Shown here: positions 1-6,864 of the stretch, in pieces
How the letters are laid out: each line of letters opens with the position of its first letter
Numbering within the stretch: the stretch's first letter is position 1
Assembly (NCBI GenBank): GCA_937926755.1
Contig: CALBBA010000083.1
Span: forward strand, 1-12,187
Source of the DNA: an uncultured Collinsella sp.
GTDB taxonomy: Bacteria; Actinomycetota; Coriobacteriia; Coriobacteriales; Coriobacteriaceae
Reading direction: 5' to 3'
Length of the DNA: 12,187 bases
The notes under the pieces: generated by a model
Databases searched by the model: none
What the model was told of the DNA's origin: nothing
The model's input: the letters and a program-made list of their open reading frames with translations, nothing else
Program-made: the position numbers and the translations under genes

Positions 1-845
1 GTGCGCTCGCCCGAGCAGTCGTCCATGCACACGACCACGCCGCCGTTGGACTCGATGGTGCGGCCAATCTTGTTGATCACACCGCCCACCGGGCAACCGG
101 TGATCAGGATGCGCTTGGCATCCGCCGCAACCGGGTGCTCGCCGGCCTCGTAGGCCTCGCGCAGGTTAGCGACCTTTTGCTCCAGCTGCTGCGTATAGGC
201 CTCAATATCAAAGCTGAACGTACCGGCAAACATAGTGCTCATCAAGTCGACGCCGCTCATGGCCGCCGGCTGATTGGCCTGCAGCGCAAACATCTCGAGC
301 TGGGCCGCACGCAAGCGGTTGCGACGACGGACGGCAGCACGCAGGTCATCGTCGGTAATCGTGATGCCGTAGAAGCCCTCGAGCTCCTCCTTGAGCAGGC
401 GGCACTCCTCGTACCAGCCCTCGCGCTCGTAGGCGCGGTCGCGGCCCTGCGGTAGGTGCAGAATGTGCGTGCGCTTGAGCTCGTTGAGCAGCTCGTACAT
501 CTTCTTCTTGCCGTCGCAGGTGGTCTCGCCGATGATCATGTCGCTAAAGTACGTAAACGGGCACTTTTGCGAATAGGCAAAACCATACGTCGACTTGATG
601 AGCGGGCAGAGGTTTGCCGGCAGCACCTTCTCGGCCTCGGGAATCACCTCGTCGGACGTACCGCACAGAGCCACGCTCGAGGCGCCCGCGGCATCGATAA
701 TCTCGAGCGGCGTATAGCTGCACAAAAAGCCGACCAGGCGATTACCCGCCTGCTTGTAATCCTTAACGCGAATAAACGCCGCCTTGCGCTGCTCGTTGAA
801 CTCCTCAAACGTGGATGGCAACGGCTGCTCCATATTTTCCGACAT
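1..845 (-). CDS. 2-hydroxyacyl-CoA dehydratase D-component family protein, C-terminus cut by window edge
   Basis: The 281 visible residues start MSENMEQPLP and run off the left edge, so roughly the last third is missing if it matches its ~427-residue neighbour. The family (HgdB/FldC/BcrC-like subunits and double-cubane-cluster proteins) binds Fe-S clusters and, after ATP-driven one-electron activation by a separate activase, does radical dehydration or other low-potential reductions. Visible hallmarks are LCGTSD (C61), CPLIKS (C80), C95, ETTCDGKKK (C110), TGCPVGG (C251) and DDCSGER (C277). The order CPLIKS, CP, TCDGKKK matches the neighbouring upstream gene residue for residue in spacing, so the two are paralogues and perhaps partners. 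The ATG at 845 has AAGGAG at 850-855. Substrate cannot be told from sequence: dehydratase subunit and YjiM-like double-cubane protein are both possible. No activase gene is visible; it may lie further left. Confidence 0.88.
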   Translation of the reverse strand, partial: MSENMEQPLPSTFEEFNEQRKAAFIRVKDYKQAGNRLVGFLCSYTPLEIIDAAGASSVALCGTSDEVIPEAEKVLPANLCPLIKSTYGFAYSQKCPFTYFSDMIIGETTCDGKKKMYELLNELKRTHILHLPQGRDRAYEREGWYEECRLLKEELEGFYGITITDDDLRAAVRRRNRLRAAQLEMFALQANQPAAMSGVDLMSTMFAGTFSFDIEAYTQQLEQKVANLREAYEAGEHPVAADAKRILITGCPVGGVINKIGRTIESNGGVVVCMDDCSGER

Positions 846-999
846 ATAACTCCTTAACAAACCTTTTAACCAACCAAGGAAACGGCTTTCCCAGGTGCCC
901 GAGGTTGCCGTGAAAGAGACGCGCCGCGTACTTTGGCACGCAAGCGACGGTTTGAACGGCAAGATCGGGTGCCTGGAGAAGCCGCCGGGACGGATAGTC

Positions 1000-2282
1000 C
1001 TAAATGGTTTCCAAGAAAGCCTCAATCCTGGTTTGCAGTTGACCGGCGTCCTCGCCGGCGTAGTCGGTCGTGATGTGCATAAACGGAATGCCTGCCTCCT
1101 CGGCGGCCTTCTCCACGGCAAACGACTCCATCTCGTAGAGCGTGCAGAACTGCAGAGCCACGTCGACGATGCCGTCGGCATGAAGGTCCTTGGCCATCTG
1201 GACAATGTCCTTCATACGCTGGTCGTTGGGCGTAAAGACGGCGCAGTTGATCTTAAAGTAGCGCTCGGCGATGGCGTCGAGCATCTCGTCAACCGTCTCG
1301 CCGGACTCGTCGACCAGGTCCTTGTAGTAGCGCGAGCCCGTGCAGGACTCCTCGCCCACCACGACGCCGCCGGCCTTCTCGATAAGATTGAACAGCTTCC
1401 AGTTGGGCACGGCCATGGGCGTACCGGTGTACAGGATGCGCTTGGTGCCCTTGGGCGCCACGCCCTCGCCGGCCTCGGCACGCTGCTCGCACTCAGCCGC
1501 CATAACGTTGATGGCTCCGGTCAGACGCGGTGTGTCGTCCATAAAGGCGGCCTGAACGGTCAGCAGGCTGTCGAGACCGCTGATGGGCGCAGGGTCGGCA
1601 GCGCGGGTCGCAGCGAGGCGCTGCAGGGCGCGGCGCTTCTCATTGACGGCGTGGATGGCGGCCTTCAGACGCTCGGGCGTAATCTTGACGCCGCACTCGT
1701 CCTCGATCTTGGCGGCGAGCTTCTTGACCTCGGCCTTCCAGGTCACGAGCGTCGACTCGTCGTGTACGTTGGGAATATCCATGACGTACATGTTCTTTTG
1801 CGTTGCAAAGAACTCGTAGGCCTTCTTCTTGCCATCGCAGGTGTTCTCGCCTACCACTAGGTCACTCGACTCAATGTAGGGGCAGACCTCGCCCAGCTTA
1901 AAGCCGGCAAGCTCTTGATAAGCGGACAGGTGTTGCGCGGCAGATGCTCCTCGACCTTGTCCGTTGCCCAATCGGCACCCGAGCACAGACCAACGGGAAT
2001 GCCGTCACAGGCAAGCACGATCTCCTCGGGCACGTACACGCAGAACGAGCCCACGATTTTGGTGGCCTCGCCAGCCTCCTTCTTGTCGAGCATCTCCTTA
2101 ATGCGGCCGCTATGGATGTTGGTGGCCACAAAGTCCAGGTAGGACGTGGACTTGGGGCGATTGTTCTGCGTCAGGAACATGTCGCCGTACATCTGGCCCA
2201 CGGCGCCCAGCAGCATATCGTGGTCGGCAAGATTCATGCCGAGGCTCTCCCACATCGGATGGAAATCAAATTCTTCAGCCAT
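1000..2282 (-). pseudogene. 2-hydroxyacyl-CoA dehydratase D-component family gene, interrupted by a one-base frameshift
   Basis: Two minus-strand reading frames together make one full-length family member. The first (ATG 2282, SD GAGAGGGG) runs MAEEFDFHPM to CPLIKS, has C100 in LCSGADW and C119 in NTCPLIKS, then goes out of frame and stops at 1857. The second picks up at about 1910 with AGFKLGEVCPY and contains ENTCDGKKK (C149), ILYTGTP, GEESCTGSRYY and a normal C-terminus ending FLETI. Restoring one base between 1911 and 1910 gives about 427 residues and aligns exactly with the downstream paralogue (KS, nine residues, CP in both). It is therefore either a decayed gene or an assembly or read error; everything else is intact, so error or a recent mutation is plausible. 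It sits 154 bp upstream of the paralogue on the same strand, probably in one operon. The Cys in the paralogue's TGCP is Thr here (TGTP). Confidence 0.85.
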
Positions 2283-2420
2283 GACGGTTCCCCTCTCGAA
2301 TCAAAAATGAATAGCTACGGTATTGCTGCACGGTGGGTGGCGAAAACCCGACCGCGCCTAAACCCGGAATTTTGGGGAACCTGCTTTGCAGCTGATTATT
2401 TAGTTGTGCGTCGTCTCTCC

Positions 2421-2456
2421 CGGAGCCGTGAACATACCTGCTCATATGCGGCTCCG
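2421..2456 (-). promoter_or_regulatory. Hairpin in the leader of the dehydratase operon
   Basis: CGGAGCCG (2456-2449 on the minus strand) and CGGCTCCG (2428-2421) are a perfect 8-bp inverted repeat with a 20-nt loop. The upstream arm overlaps the last codons of the 22-codon leader ORF, whose stop is in the loop. A smaller competing hairpin (GGCT/AGCC with loop CGG, flanked by ATAT/ATAT) uses the same upstream arm. No U-tract follows, so it is not a classical terminator. A role in attenuation or mRNA processing is inference. Confidence 0.45.
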
Positions 2457-2510
2457 AGCCATATATAGGGCACGCGCGGCAACGCGGCGAATGTATGTCA
2501 TCTGCGGCAT
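2442..2510 (-). CDS. Putative 22-residue leader peptide
   Basis: A short ORF, MPQMTYIRRVAARALYMARSRI, begins at ATG 2510 and ends at TGA 2444-2442. Its ATG is preceded by AAAGGAGG (2519-2526) at a spacing of 7, the best Shine-Dalgarno in this intergenic region and better than that of the dehydratase gene itself. It is rich in Arg (5 of 22), with no Cys and no run of one amino acid that would name a sensed substrate. It lies just downstream of a candidate promoter and runs into a hairpin, the usual layout of a regulatory leader peptide. I recognise no family. It could be chance, though a strong SD on a random ORF in the right place is unusual. Confidence 0.4.
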   Translation of the reverse strand: MPQMTYIRRVAARALYMARSRI

Positions 2511-2540
2511 GTGCGCACCCTCCTTTACAAGTTAAGGTCA

Positions 2541-2569
2541 ACTATATCAACGGTCGTCGACCATGCGAA
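2541..2569 (-). promoter_or_regulatory. Candidate promoter for the leader ORF and dehydratase operon
   Basis: On the minus strand a -35-like TTCGCA (2569-2564) is followed after exactly 17 nt by TATAGT (2546-2541), one base from the consensus -10. Transcription would start near 2534, a few bases before the leader-ORF Shine-Dalgarno, giving a leader of about 250 nt before the dehydratase ATG. The -35 matches consensus at 4 of 6 positions, which leaves room for activation or repression through the overlapping inverted repeat. Confidence 0.45.
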
Positions 2570-2578
2570 CACCGTTGA
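2547..2578. promoter_or_regulatory. Inverted repeat embedded in the candidate promoter (operator-like)
   Basis: TCAACGGT (2547-2554) and ACCGTTGA (2571-2578) are perfect 8-bp inverted repeats with a 16-bp spacer. One arm abuts the -10 hexamer, the other lies just upstream of the -35, and the -35 sits in the spacer. The arms are 24 bp centre to centre, a little over two helical turns, so a dimeric regulator could contact one face. No regulator gene is present in the window. Confidence 0.45.
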
Positions 2579-2619
2579 CATTCGTACGACAGCCTCGTGT
2601 GCCGTCGTTTAATAAATAA

Positions 2620-2635
2620 TTATCTTAATTGATAA
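2620..2635. promoter_or_regulatory. Short AT-rich inverted repeat TTATC-N6-GATAA
   Basis: TTATC (2620-2624) and GATAA (2631-2635) form a 5-bp dyad within an AT-rich patch (about 2608-2640) that stands out from the GC-rich surroundings. It lies between the modC terminator and the dehydratase promoter. It could be a second regulator site or an upstream AT element, and could equally be chance. Confidence 0.2.
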
Positions 2636-2665
2636 GAGTTTGCCATCCCTCATTCGGCGCGCGGC

Positions 2666-2700
2666 AAGACAAAGCCGCCGAGGCTTATATCCCCGACGGC
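2666..2700 (-). terminator. Intrinsic terminator after modC
   Basis: Starting 12 nt after the modC stop, the minus strand has GCCGTCGGGG (2700-2691), a 7-nt loop and CCTCGGCGGC (2683-2674). This is a 10-bp stem with two G-U pairs, followed by TTTGTCTT. It ends the modABC transcript and separates it from the dehydratase leader. Confidence 0.8.
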
Positions 2701-2711
2701 ATTACCCGGCG

Positions 2712-3782
2712 CTATCGACAAACCAAGTGGATTCTACTCGCATCGAAGTGCATGCGCAGCGTCTCGCCTGCTTGCGGCAGCTCGTCGACAGGCACGCCCA
2801 CCTTGTTGACCTTCCACTGCAGACGCGTGGGCGCATCAGCGCGCGGCACGTCCAGCAGCACCAGGCGCTCAAAACGCGAATCGCTCACGCGGGCCACGTG
2901 CAAATCATAGCTGTTGCGTCCCCGCTCCGCGCGATTGTCAACATGGAAGTAGCTTGCGCGAATGCCCAGGTACGCTGCATTATCGGGAACCTCGCGACCC
3001 ACATTAAAGGTCATGCCCCAGTCGAGGGCCTCAACTTCTTCGTCGCCGATCTTGCGCGCCCGGCTTGTGTTCTTGCAGCCCGTCAGGCGCAGCGCAGCCA
3101 AGGTTTGCGGCCGGCGGACCACGTCCTCGACGGAGCCGATCTCCTCCACATGCCCGTTATGCATCACGCAGATGCGCTCGCACAGGCGGCATGCCTCGTC
3201 AATATCGTGGCTCACGTAGAGCACGGTACGGTTACAGACGTCGAACAGGTCGAGCATGTTCTGCTCAAGCGCGCTCTTGAGATACGCGTCGAGCGCGCTC
3301 ATGGGCTCGTCGAACATAAAAATGCCCGGATGCGCCGCCACCATGCGGGCAAGCGCCACACGTTGTTGCTGACCGCCCGAGAGTCGCGCGGGATAGCGGT
3401 CGGCAAAATCGGACAGACCGAAAATGCCCAGATAGCGCTCGGCGAGCTTTTTGCGCGCGGCGGCGTCGCCCGCATCCTTTACACCGGCGCATACGTTATC
3501 GGCCACCGTCATGTTGGGAAACAGCTGATAGTTTTGGAACAGCAGGGCGCATTTTCGCTCCTGGGGCGACAGGTTGATGCCCGTCGCCGAGTCAAAAAAG
3601 GTCACGCCGTTGACGACGATCTTGCCCTCGTCGGGCGTCTCCACACCGGCGATGCAGCGCAGCGTACAGCTCTTGCCGCAACCCGAGGCGCCCAGCAGCG
3701 CCACACGGTCCTCGCCCGCCTCAAGCCGCATGTCGATCATAAAACTGGGATAGCGCTTTTTGATATCTAAAACGAGCGACAT
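2712..3782 (-). CDS. modC: Molybdate ABC transporter ATP-binding protein ModC
   Basis: This 356-residue ATPase would sit on the cytoplasmic face of ModB and power molybdate (or tungstate) import. The ABC landmarks are all present: Walker A GASGCGKS (31-38), Q-loop Q83, signature LSGGQQQR (134-141), Walker B IFMFDEP (154-160), D-loop SALD (162-165) and H-loop H192. Residues from about 230 to the end form a C-terminal domain in the position of the ModC MOP/TOBE anion-binding module; I did not recognise its individual motifs. Length matches ModC (about 350). The ATG at 3782 is 3 nt past the modB stop, with GGAGGT in the last codons of modB, so the two are probably translationally coupled. The specific assignment rests on the modA-modB context; from the ATPase alone it could be another CUT1/MOI-type subunit. 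Confidence 0.92.
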   Translation of the reverse strand: MSLVLDIKKRYPSFMIDMRLEAGEDRVALLGASGCGKSCTLRCIAGVETPDEGKIVVNGVTFFDSATGINLSPQERKCALLFQNYQLFPNMTVADNVCAGVKDAGDAAARKKLAERYLGIFGLSDFADRYPARLSGGQQQRVALARMVAAHPGIFMFDEPMSALDAYLKSALEQNMLDLFDVCNRTVLYVSHDIDEACRLCERICVMHNGHVEEIGSVEDVVRRPQTLAALRLTGCKNTSRARKIGDEEVEALDWGMTFNVGREVPDNAAYLGIRASYFHVDNRAERGRNSYDLHVARVSDSRFERLVLLDVPRADAPTRLQWKVNKVGVPVDELPQAGETLRMHFDASRIHLVCR

Positions 3783-3785
3783 GGC

Positions 3786-5228
3786 CTATCGACCTCCCTG
3801 CAAAGCGGCTTCATCGTGCATGAGCTCGGCCAGCGCCTCGCGATCGATACGCAAGGCATCGCCGCCCGCCGGGTCGAGCGAATCGCCCTGTCCGGCGCGA
3901 TCTTTGGCCTGTTTGCGCTCCGCATGGGAAAGGCCCCGCTCGCGATACTTTTGCGAATGAGCGGTGTACATGTTGATGAACAGGATAACTATGAAACTAA
4001 ACACGATCACGACGACGACCCAAAAGAGCGCCACCGACGTGTTGCCGCCCATCCACTCAAAGTAGATGGCGATGGGAATGGTCTGCGTAATACCGGCATA
4101 GTTGCCCGCAAAGAACAGGGTGCAGCCAAACTCGCCCATGGCACGCGCGAAGGCGAGCACCGTGCCGGCGGCAATCGAGGGCCAGCCGAGCGGCATCATG
4201 AGCTTGGCAAAGATGCGACGTTCGGACCATCCCAGGGTTCGCGCGGCGTCGAGCATCTGTGTGTCAAGGCTCTCAAAAGCACCGAGTGCCGTGCGGTAGA
4301 CCAGGGGAAACGACACCACCACAGCAGATATCACCGCCGCCGGCCACGTAAAGACGATCGAGACGCCGTGCGCGATAAGCCACTGGCCCACCCCGGTCGA
4401 GCGGCCAAACAGCATAAGCAACAAAAAGCCGCACACCGTGGGAGGCAGCACCATGGGAATCGTAAAGACCGAGTCGAGGAGGCCCTTGATGCGACTCGAG
4501 GTACCCATAGTCTTCCACGCGGCGAACAGGCCCAGCGCAAAGGAGATCAGCAGGGCAAGGCCGCTCGTTTTAATGGACACCCAAAACGGGCGATAGTCGA
4601 TGTCGCCCAAAAAGGAGGCCAGAGAGCCCAAGGGCCCCTGCTCATCCCGCAACACGACAGACGATGCTTCTACCATTTGAGCGCTATCAAGCCAACGCGC
4701 GCCGCCCTTGGCATCACCCGAGGCCGATGCAATCACCACATAGCGGTCCCCATCCGCACCGCGCTCGTCAAAGTCATAGGTATACCCGCCGGCATCAAAC
4801 GTTGTTTCCTCCGTGACATACCAAGGAAGATCCACGTCCCCCAGCTGCGCACCTCCCATGCAGTTTGCGCTGTCGAGCTCACAGACGAGGGCTTTAAGAC
4901 CCGATACGCACTCGTTGTTCTGCGGATCCAATCCATACTTCTCGACCGCCTTGGGCGATATCCACACCACAACGCGATCGGCAGCAGGCGCCACTACAAG
5001 ATCCACGTCCTCGTCAACGGGAAACCGGTAGCCCTCAGGCTGGCCCTCCATGGCACGAGCGGTCCCCTTGGCCAACCGCTCAAAACCCTCAATCCCATAG
5101 GAAAGCCCGTGAGCGGTCGCAGCAACCTGGGCCCCGTCCTCAGCGTCCCCAGCAAACGCAAATCCCGGCACCCAGCAAAGCGCGAAAGTCAAAGCACAGG
5201 CGACAAGCATGCGGAATCGATTAAGCAC
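3786..5228 (-). CDS. modB: Molybdate ABC transporter permease ModB with extra N-terminal extracytoplasmic domain
   Basis: Residues about 215-419 (of 480) are a typical ModB channel: a first helix at FWVSIKTSG, then MVLPPTVCGFLLL, SFPLVYRTALGAFE, the EAA loop LDAARTLGWSERRIFAKLMMP, LAFARAMGEFG and TIPIAIYF. It forms the membrane pore of the importer. Unusually it is twice the usual size (about 230 residues). Ahead of the channel are a signal-like hydrophobic segment (LVACALTFALCWVPGFAFA) and about 185 polar residues that should face outside, with three clustered Cys (C107, C116, C123) and many acidic residues. Behind it is a charged cytoplasmic tail of about 60 residues. I do not recognise either extension. 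I start at GTG 5228 because GGAG lies 6 nt upstream and the signal sequence begins there; a GTG at 5297 overlapping the modA stop is in frame but adds a non-signal-like stretch. Confidence 0.88.
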   Translation of the reverse strand: MLNRFRMLVACALTFALCWVPGFAFAGDAEDGAQVAATAHGLSYGIEGFERLAKGTARAMEGQPEGYRFPVDEDVDLVVAPAADRVVVWISPKAVEKYGLDPQNNECVSGLKALVCELDSANCMGGAQLGDVDLPWYVTEETTFDAGGYTYDFDERGADGDRYVVIASASGDAKGGARWLDSAQMVEASSVVLRDEQGPLGSLASFLGDIDYRPFWVSIKTSGLALLISFALGLFAAWKTMGTSSRIKGLLDSVFTIPMVLPPTVCGFLLLMLFGRSTGVGQWLIAHGVSIVFTWPAAVISAVVVSFPLVYRTALGAFESLDTQMLDAARTLGWSERRIFAKLMMPLGWPSIAAGTVLAFARAMGEFGCTLFFAGNYAGITQTIPIAIYFEWMGGNTSVALFWVVVVIVFSFIVILFINMYTAHSQKYRERGLSHAERKQAKDRAGQGDSLDPAGGDALRIDREALAELMHDEAALQGGR

Positions 5229-5238
5229 GAAAAGCTCC
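5226..5238 (-). promoter_or_regulatory. Ribosome binding site deciding the modB start
   Basis: GGAG (5238-5235) precedes GTG (5228-5226) by 6 nt. The alternative GTG at 5297 lies inside the modA stop with no comparable purine-rich site, so 5228 is preferred. Confidence 0.6.
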
Positions 5239-5296
5239 AAGCGAATACAAGGGCGGAGTGAAACACAAAACGATGGAATTATCGCGCCAAGCCGCA

Positions 5297-6169
5297 CTAC
5301 TCGGAAAGCTCGAAGCCGTACTTAGCCCAAATCTTCTGAGCCTTCTTGTTGGTTAGACAGAAGTCGATGAACGCCTTGGCCTCGTCGGCGTGCTCGGAGC
5401 TCTCGGCAACGGCACCCGGGTACACGATGGGCTTGTGCGAATCCTCGGGGCACACGAAGGCCTCCTCGATGCCGTCGTAGCGGAAGATATCGGAGCTGTA
5501 GACAAAACCGGCCACGCAGTCGCCCGTGGACACATAGGCGGCAGCGGTACCAACTTTGTCGGCCAGCGCTACCTTGTCGGCGATCTGGGGAGCATAGTCG
5601 CCGTCATCGCCCTTGGTGCCGGTGTAGAGGCCCACGGAAGCCAGCGCCTGGTTGGCGTACTTGCCGGCTGGGACGGTCCTGGCGTCGCCGATGGCGATCT
5701 TGCCGTCCAGATTCGCGACGTCGGCGATGGCCTCGATCTTGGTGTCGGAGCCCTCGGCGCGAATGATCACGAGGTCGTTGACGAACATATCCTCACGGGT
5801 GTCGGTGTCGACGAGCTCGGCGGTCTCAGCATCATCCATGGTGCCCTTGGAAGCGGTAATGAGCACATCGACCGTGGCGCCGGCGCGCATCTGTTCGACG
5901 AGGTCGCCGGAGGCCTTAAACTGCGTGTCGGCAAAGGTGGTGCCGGTCTGGTCGGTGTAGAGCTCCTGAACCTCGGGCAGAGCCTTCTCGAGCGAGTTGG
6001 CAGCAAAGACCTGCAGTTCGACAGCCTTCTTGGACGAAGCCTTGGCGGAGCCGGCATCGGAGCCGGCCGGCTCAGACGTCTTATTGCCGGAGCAGCCGGT
6101 AAGGCCAAGGCCGGCAGCGGCGACAGCAGAAAGCGAGACGAATCCGCGGCGAGAAACCATATTGAACAT
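5297..6169 (-). CDS. modA: Molybdate-binding lipoprotein ModA
   Basis: This 290-residue extracytoplasmic solute-binding protein would capture molybdate (or tungstate) and deliver it to ModBC. The mature part follows ModA closely: FAANSLEKALPEVQELY, then FKASGDLVEQMRAGATVDVLITAS, NDLVIIRAEGS and GDARTVPAGKYANQAL, the last matching the conserved GDP-x-x-VPAG segment of ModA. The N-terminus combines a twin-arginine-like SRRGF (6-10), a hydrophobic stretch and a lipobox LTGC with Cys26, so it should be lipid-anchored and possibly Tat-exported. I choose ATG 6169 because AAAGGG (6181-6176) sits 6 nt upstream; a TTG at 6175 is in frame but abuts the SD. First gene of the modABC operon; the modB start is 68 nt past its stop. 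Confidence 0.93.
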   Translation of the reverse strand: MFNMVSRRGFVSLSAVAAAGLGLTGCSGNKTSEPAGSDAGSAKASSKKAVELQVFAANSLEKALPEVQELYTDQTGTTFADTQFKASGDLVEQMRAGATVDVLITASKGTMDDAETAELVDTDTREDMFVNDLVIIRAEGSDTKIEAIADVANLDGKIAIGDARTVPAGKYANQALASVGLYTGTKGDDGDYAPQIADKVALADKVGTAAAYVSTGDCVAGFVYSSDIFRYDGIEEAFVCPEDSHKPIVYPGAVAESSEHADEAKAFIDFCLTNKKAQKIWAKYGFELSE

Positions 6170-6181
6170 GTTCAACCCTTT
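6167..6181 (-). promoter_or_regulatory. Ribosome binding site deciding the modA start
   Basis: AAAGGG (6181-6176) is 6 nt from ATG (6169-6167). An upstream in-frame TTG (6175) directly touches the SD and is unlikely to be used; a further in-frame ATG at 6160 is too distant. Confidence 0.6.
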
Positions 6182-6229
6182 CGGACCTTGTGCCCGGGCA
6201 CCCCACCGCGGGCTTTATTCTGTTATTAG

Positions 6230-6274
6230 ATTATACTTACTTGAGAATAATGTTTGTGATTAATATCTCTCACA
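6230..6274 (-). promoter_or_regulatory. modA promoter region with a TGTGA-N10-TCACA dyad
   Basis: On the minus strand a consensus TATAAT (6235-6230) lies about 60 nt before the modA ATG in an AT-rich tract. No good -35 is seen at 16-18 nt. Just upstream, overlapping where the -35 should be, TGTGA and TCACA (6274-6270 and 6259-6255) form a 5-bp dyad with a 10-nt spacer. This could be an operator for molybdate or redox control. It does not match the ModE consensus I know, and the spacing is wrong for CRP. Confidence 0.45.
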
Positions 6275-6326
6275 TGGGACTTTTCTTTTACCGATAACCA
6301 CGAAACGGCCCACACTGACGCTGCAT

Positions 6327-6361
6327 AAAAAAGGCGGAGCAGCCCATAAGGTCACTCCGCC
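6327..6361 (-). terminator. Intrinsic terminator after the moeA-mog operon
   Basis: Starting 13 nt after the mog stop, GGCGGAG (6361-6355) pairs with CTCCGCC (6339-6333), followed on the minus strand by six T (6332-6327). The loop holds a few further possible pairs. It separates cofactor synthesis from the modABC transcript. Confidence 0.85.
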
Positions 6362-6374
6362 GCAGGTAGTGCGC

Positions 6375-6854
6375 TTATTTGGCGTGCCCGCCGCCCGCCG
6401 TCATTTGGGCCGCATGCTCAAGCTGATCGCTCACGGCCTCCCAGCTTTCGCGGGCCGCTTTCGTGGATCCCGGAAAATTGATGACAAGCGTATGCCCACG
6501 CTGCATGCACACGGCGCGCGAGAGCATGGCGCGGCGCGTCTTGGTCATGGAGTAGGCACGAATTGCCTCGGCAATACCCGGCACATCGCGGTCGCAGACG
6601 GCACGCGTCGCCTCGGGCGTCACATCGCGCATCGAAAGCCCCGTACCGCCGCAGGTGAGCACGACATTGGCGTGGCACTCATCGGCGGCCTCCGCAATGG
6701 CATCACCGATCTCACTGACGTCGTCACGCACGACCACATGTGAGGCGACCGTCCAGCCCTGCGCCACGATGAGCTCCTCGAGCGCAGCACCCGCCTCGTC
6801 CTGGGCAAGATCACGCGTATCCGAGCACGTCACGATCGAAATCTTCAACTCCAT
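6375..6854 (-). CDS. mog: Molybdopterin adenylyltransferase, Mog/MoaB family
   Basis: This 159-residue cytoplasmic protein belongs to the MoCF/MogA fold. Mog activates molybdopterin with ATP to form adenylyl-molybdopterin, which MoeA then loads with molybdate. Visible motifs are the N-terminal strand ELKISIVTCSD, the pterin-binding loop TCGGTGLSMRDVTPE (67-81, with Asp77 in the position of the MogA catalytic Asp), and INFPGSTKA (125-133), the counterpart of NLPGSPKA. The length fits a single-domain MogA/MoaB. ATG 6854 is chosen because GGAGGA, overlapping the moeA stop, precedes it at 5 nt; a longer frame reaching back into moeA lacks support. It follows moeA by 10 nt, so the two are surely co-transcribed. 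MogA and MoaB cannot be separated by eye; in bacteria lacking MogA, MoaB is thought to play the same role. Confidence 0.9.
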   Translation of the reverse strand: MELKISIVTCSDTRDLAQDEAGAALEELIVAQGWTVASHVVVRDDVSEIGDAIAEAADECHANVVLTCGGTGLSMRDVTPEATRAVCDRDVPGIAEAIRAYSMTKTRRAMLSRAVCMQRGHTLVINFPGSTKAARESWEAVSDQLEHAAQMTAGGGHAK

Positions 6855-6864
6855 AGCATTCCTC

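Noticed and set aside
895..1860. Long plus-strand reading frame of 321 codons
   Set aside because: It is antisense to the dehydratase gene, whose opposite frame has clear family motifs; it has no recognisable domain and no SD.
2275..2541. Minus-strand 88-codon frame in the dehydratase leader
   Set aside because: It needs a TTG start with no SD, lies where the transcript would barely have begun, and overlaps the dehydratase start; the 22-codon ORF in another frame has the strong SD.
2640..3770. Plus-strand reading frame of 376 codons opposite modC
   Set aside because: The minus strand encodes all ABC ATPase motifs; the plus frame is a high-GC shadow.
3816..5261. Plus-strand reading frame of 481 codons opposite modB
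   Set aside because: Low-complexity, His/Arg-rich shadow translation; ModB motifs are on the other strand.
6255..6274. CRP/FNR-type binding site
   Set aside because: The arms TGTGA and TCACA are right for CRP but the spacer is 10 rather than 6 nt.
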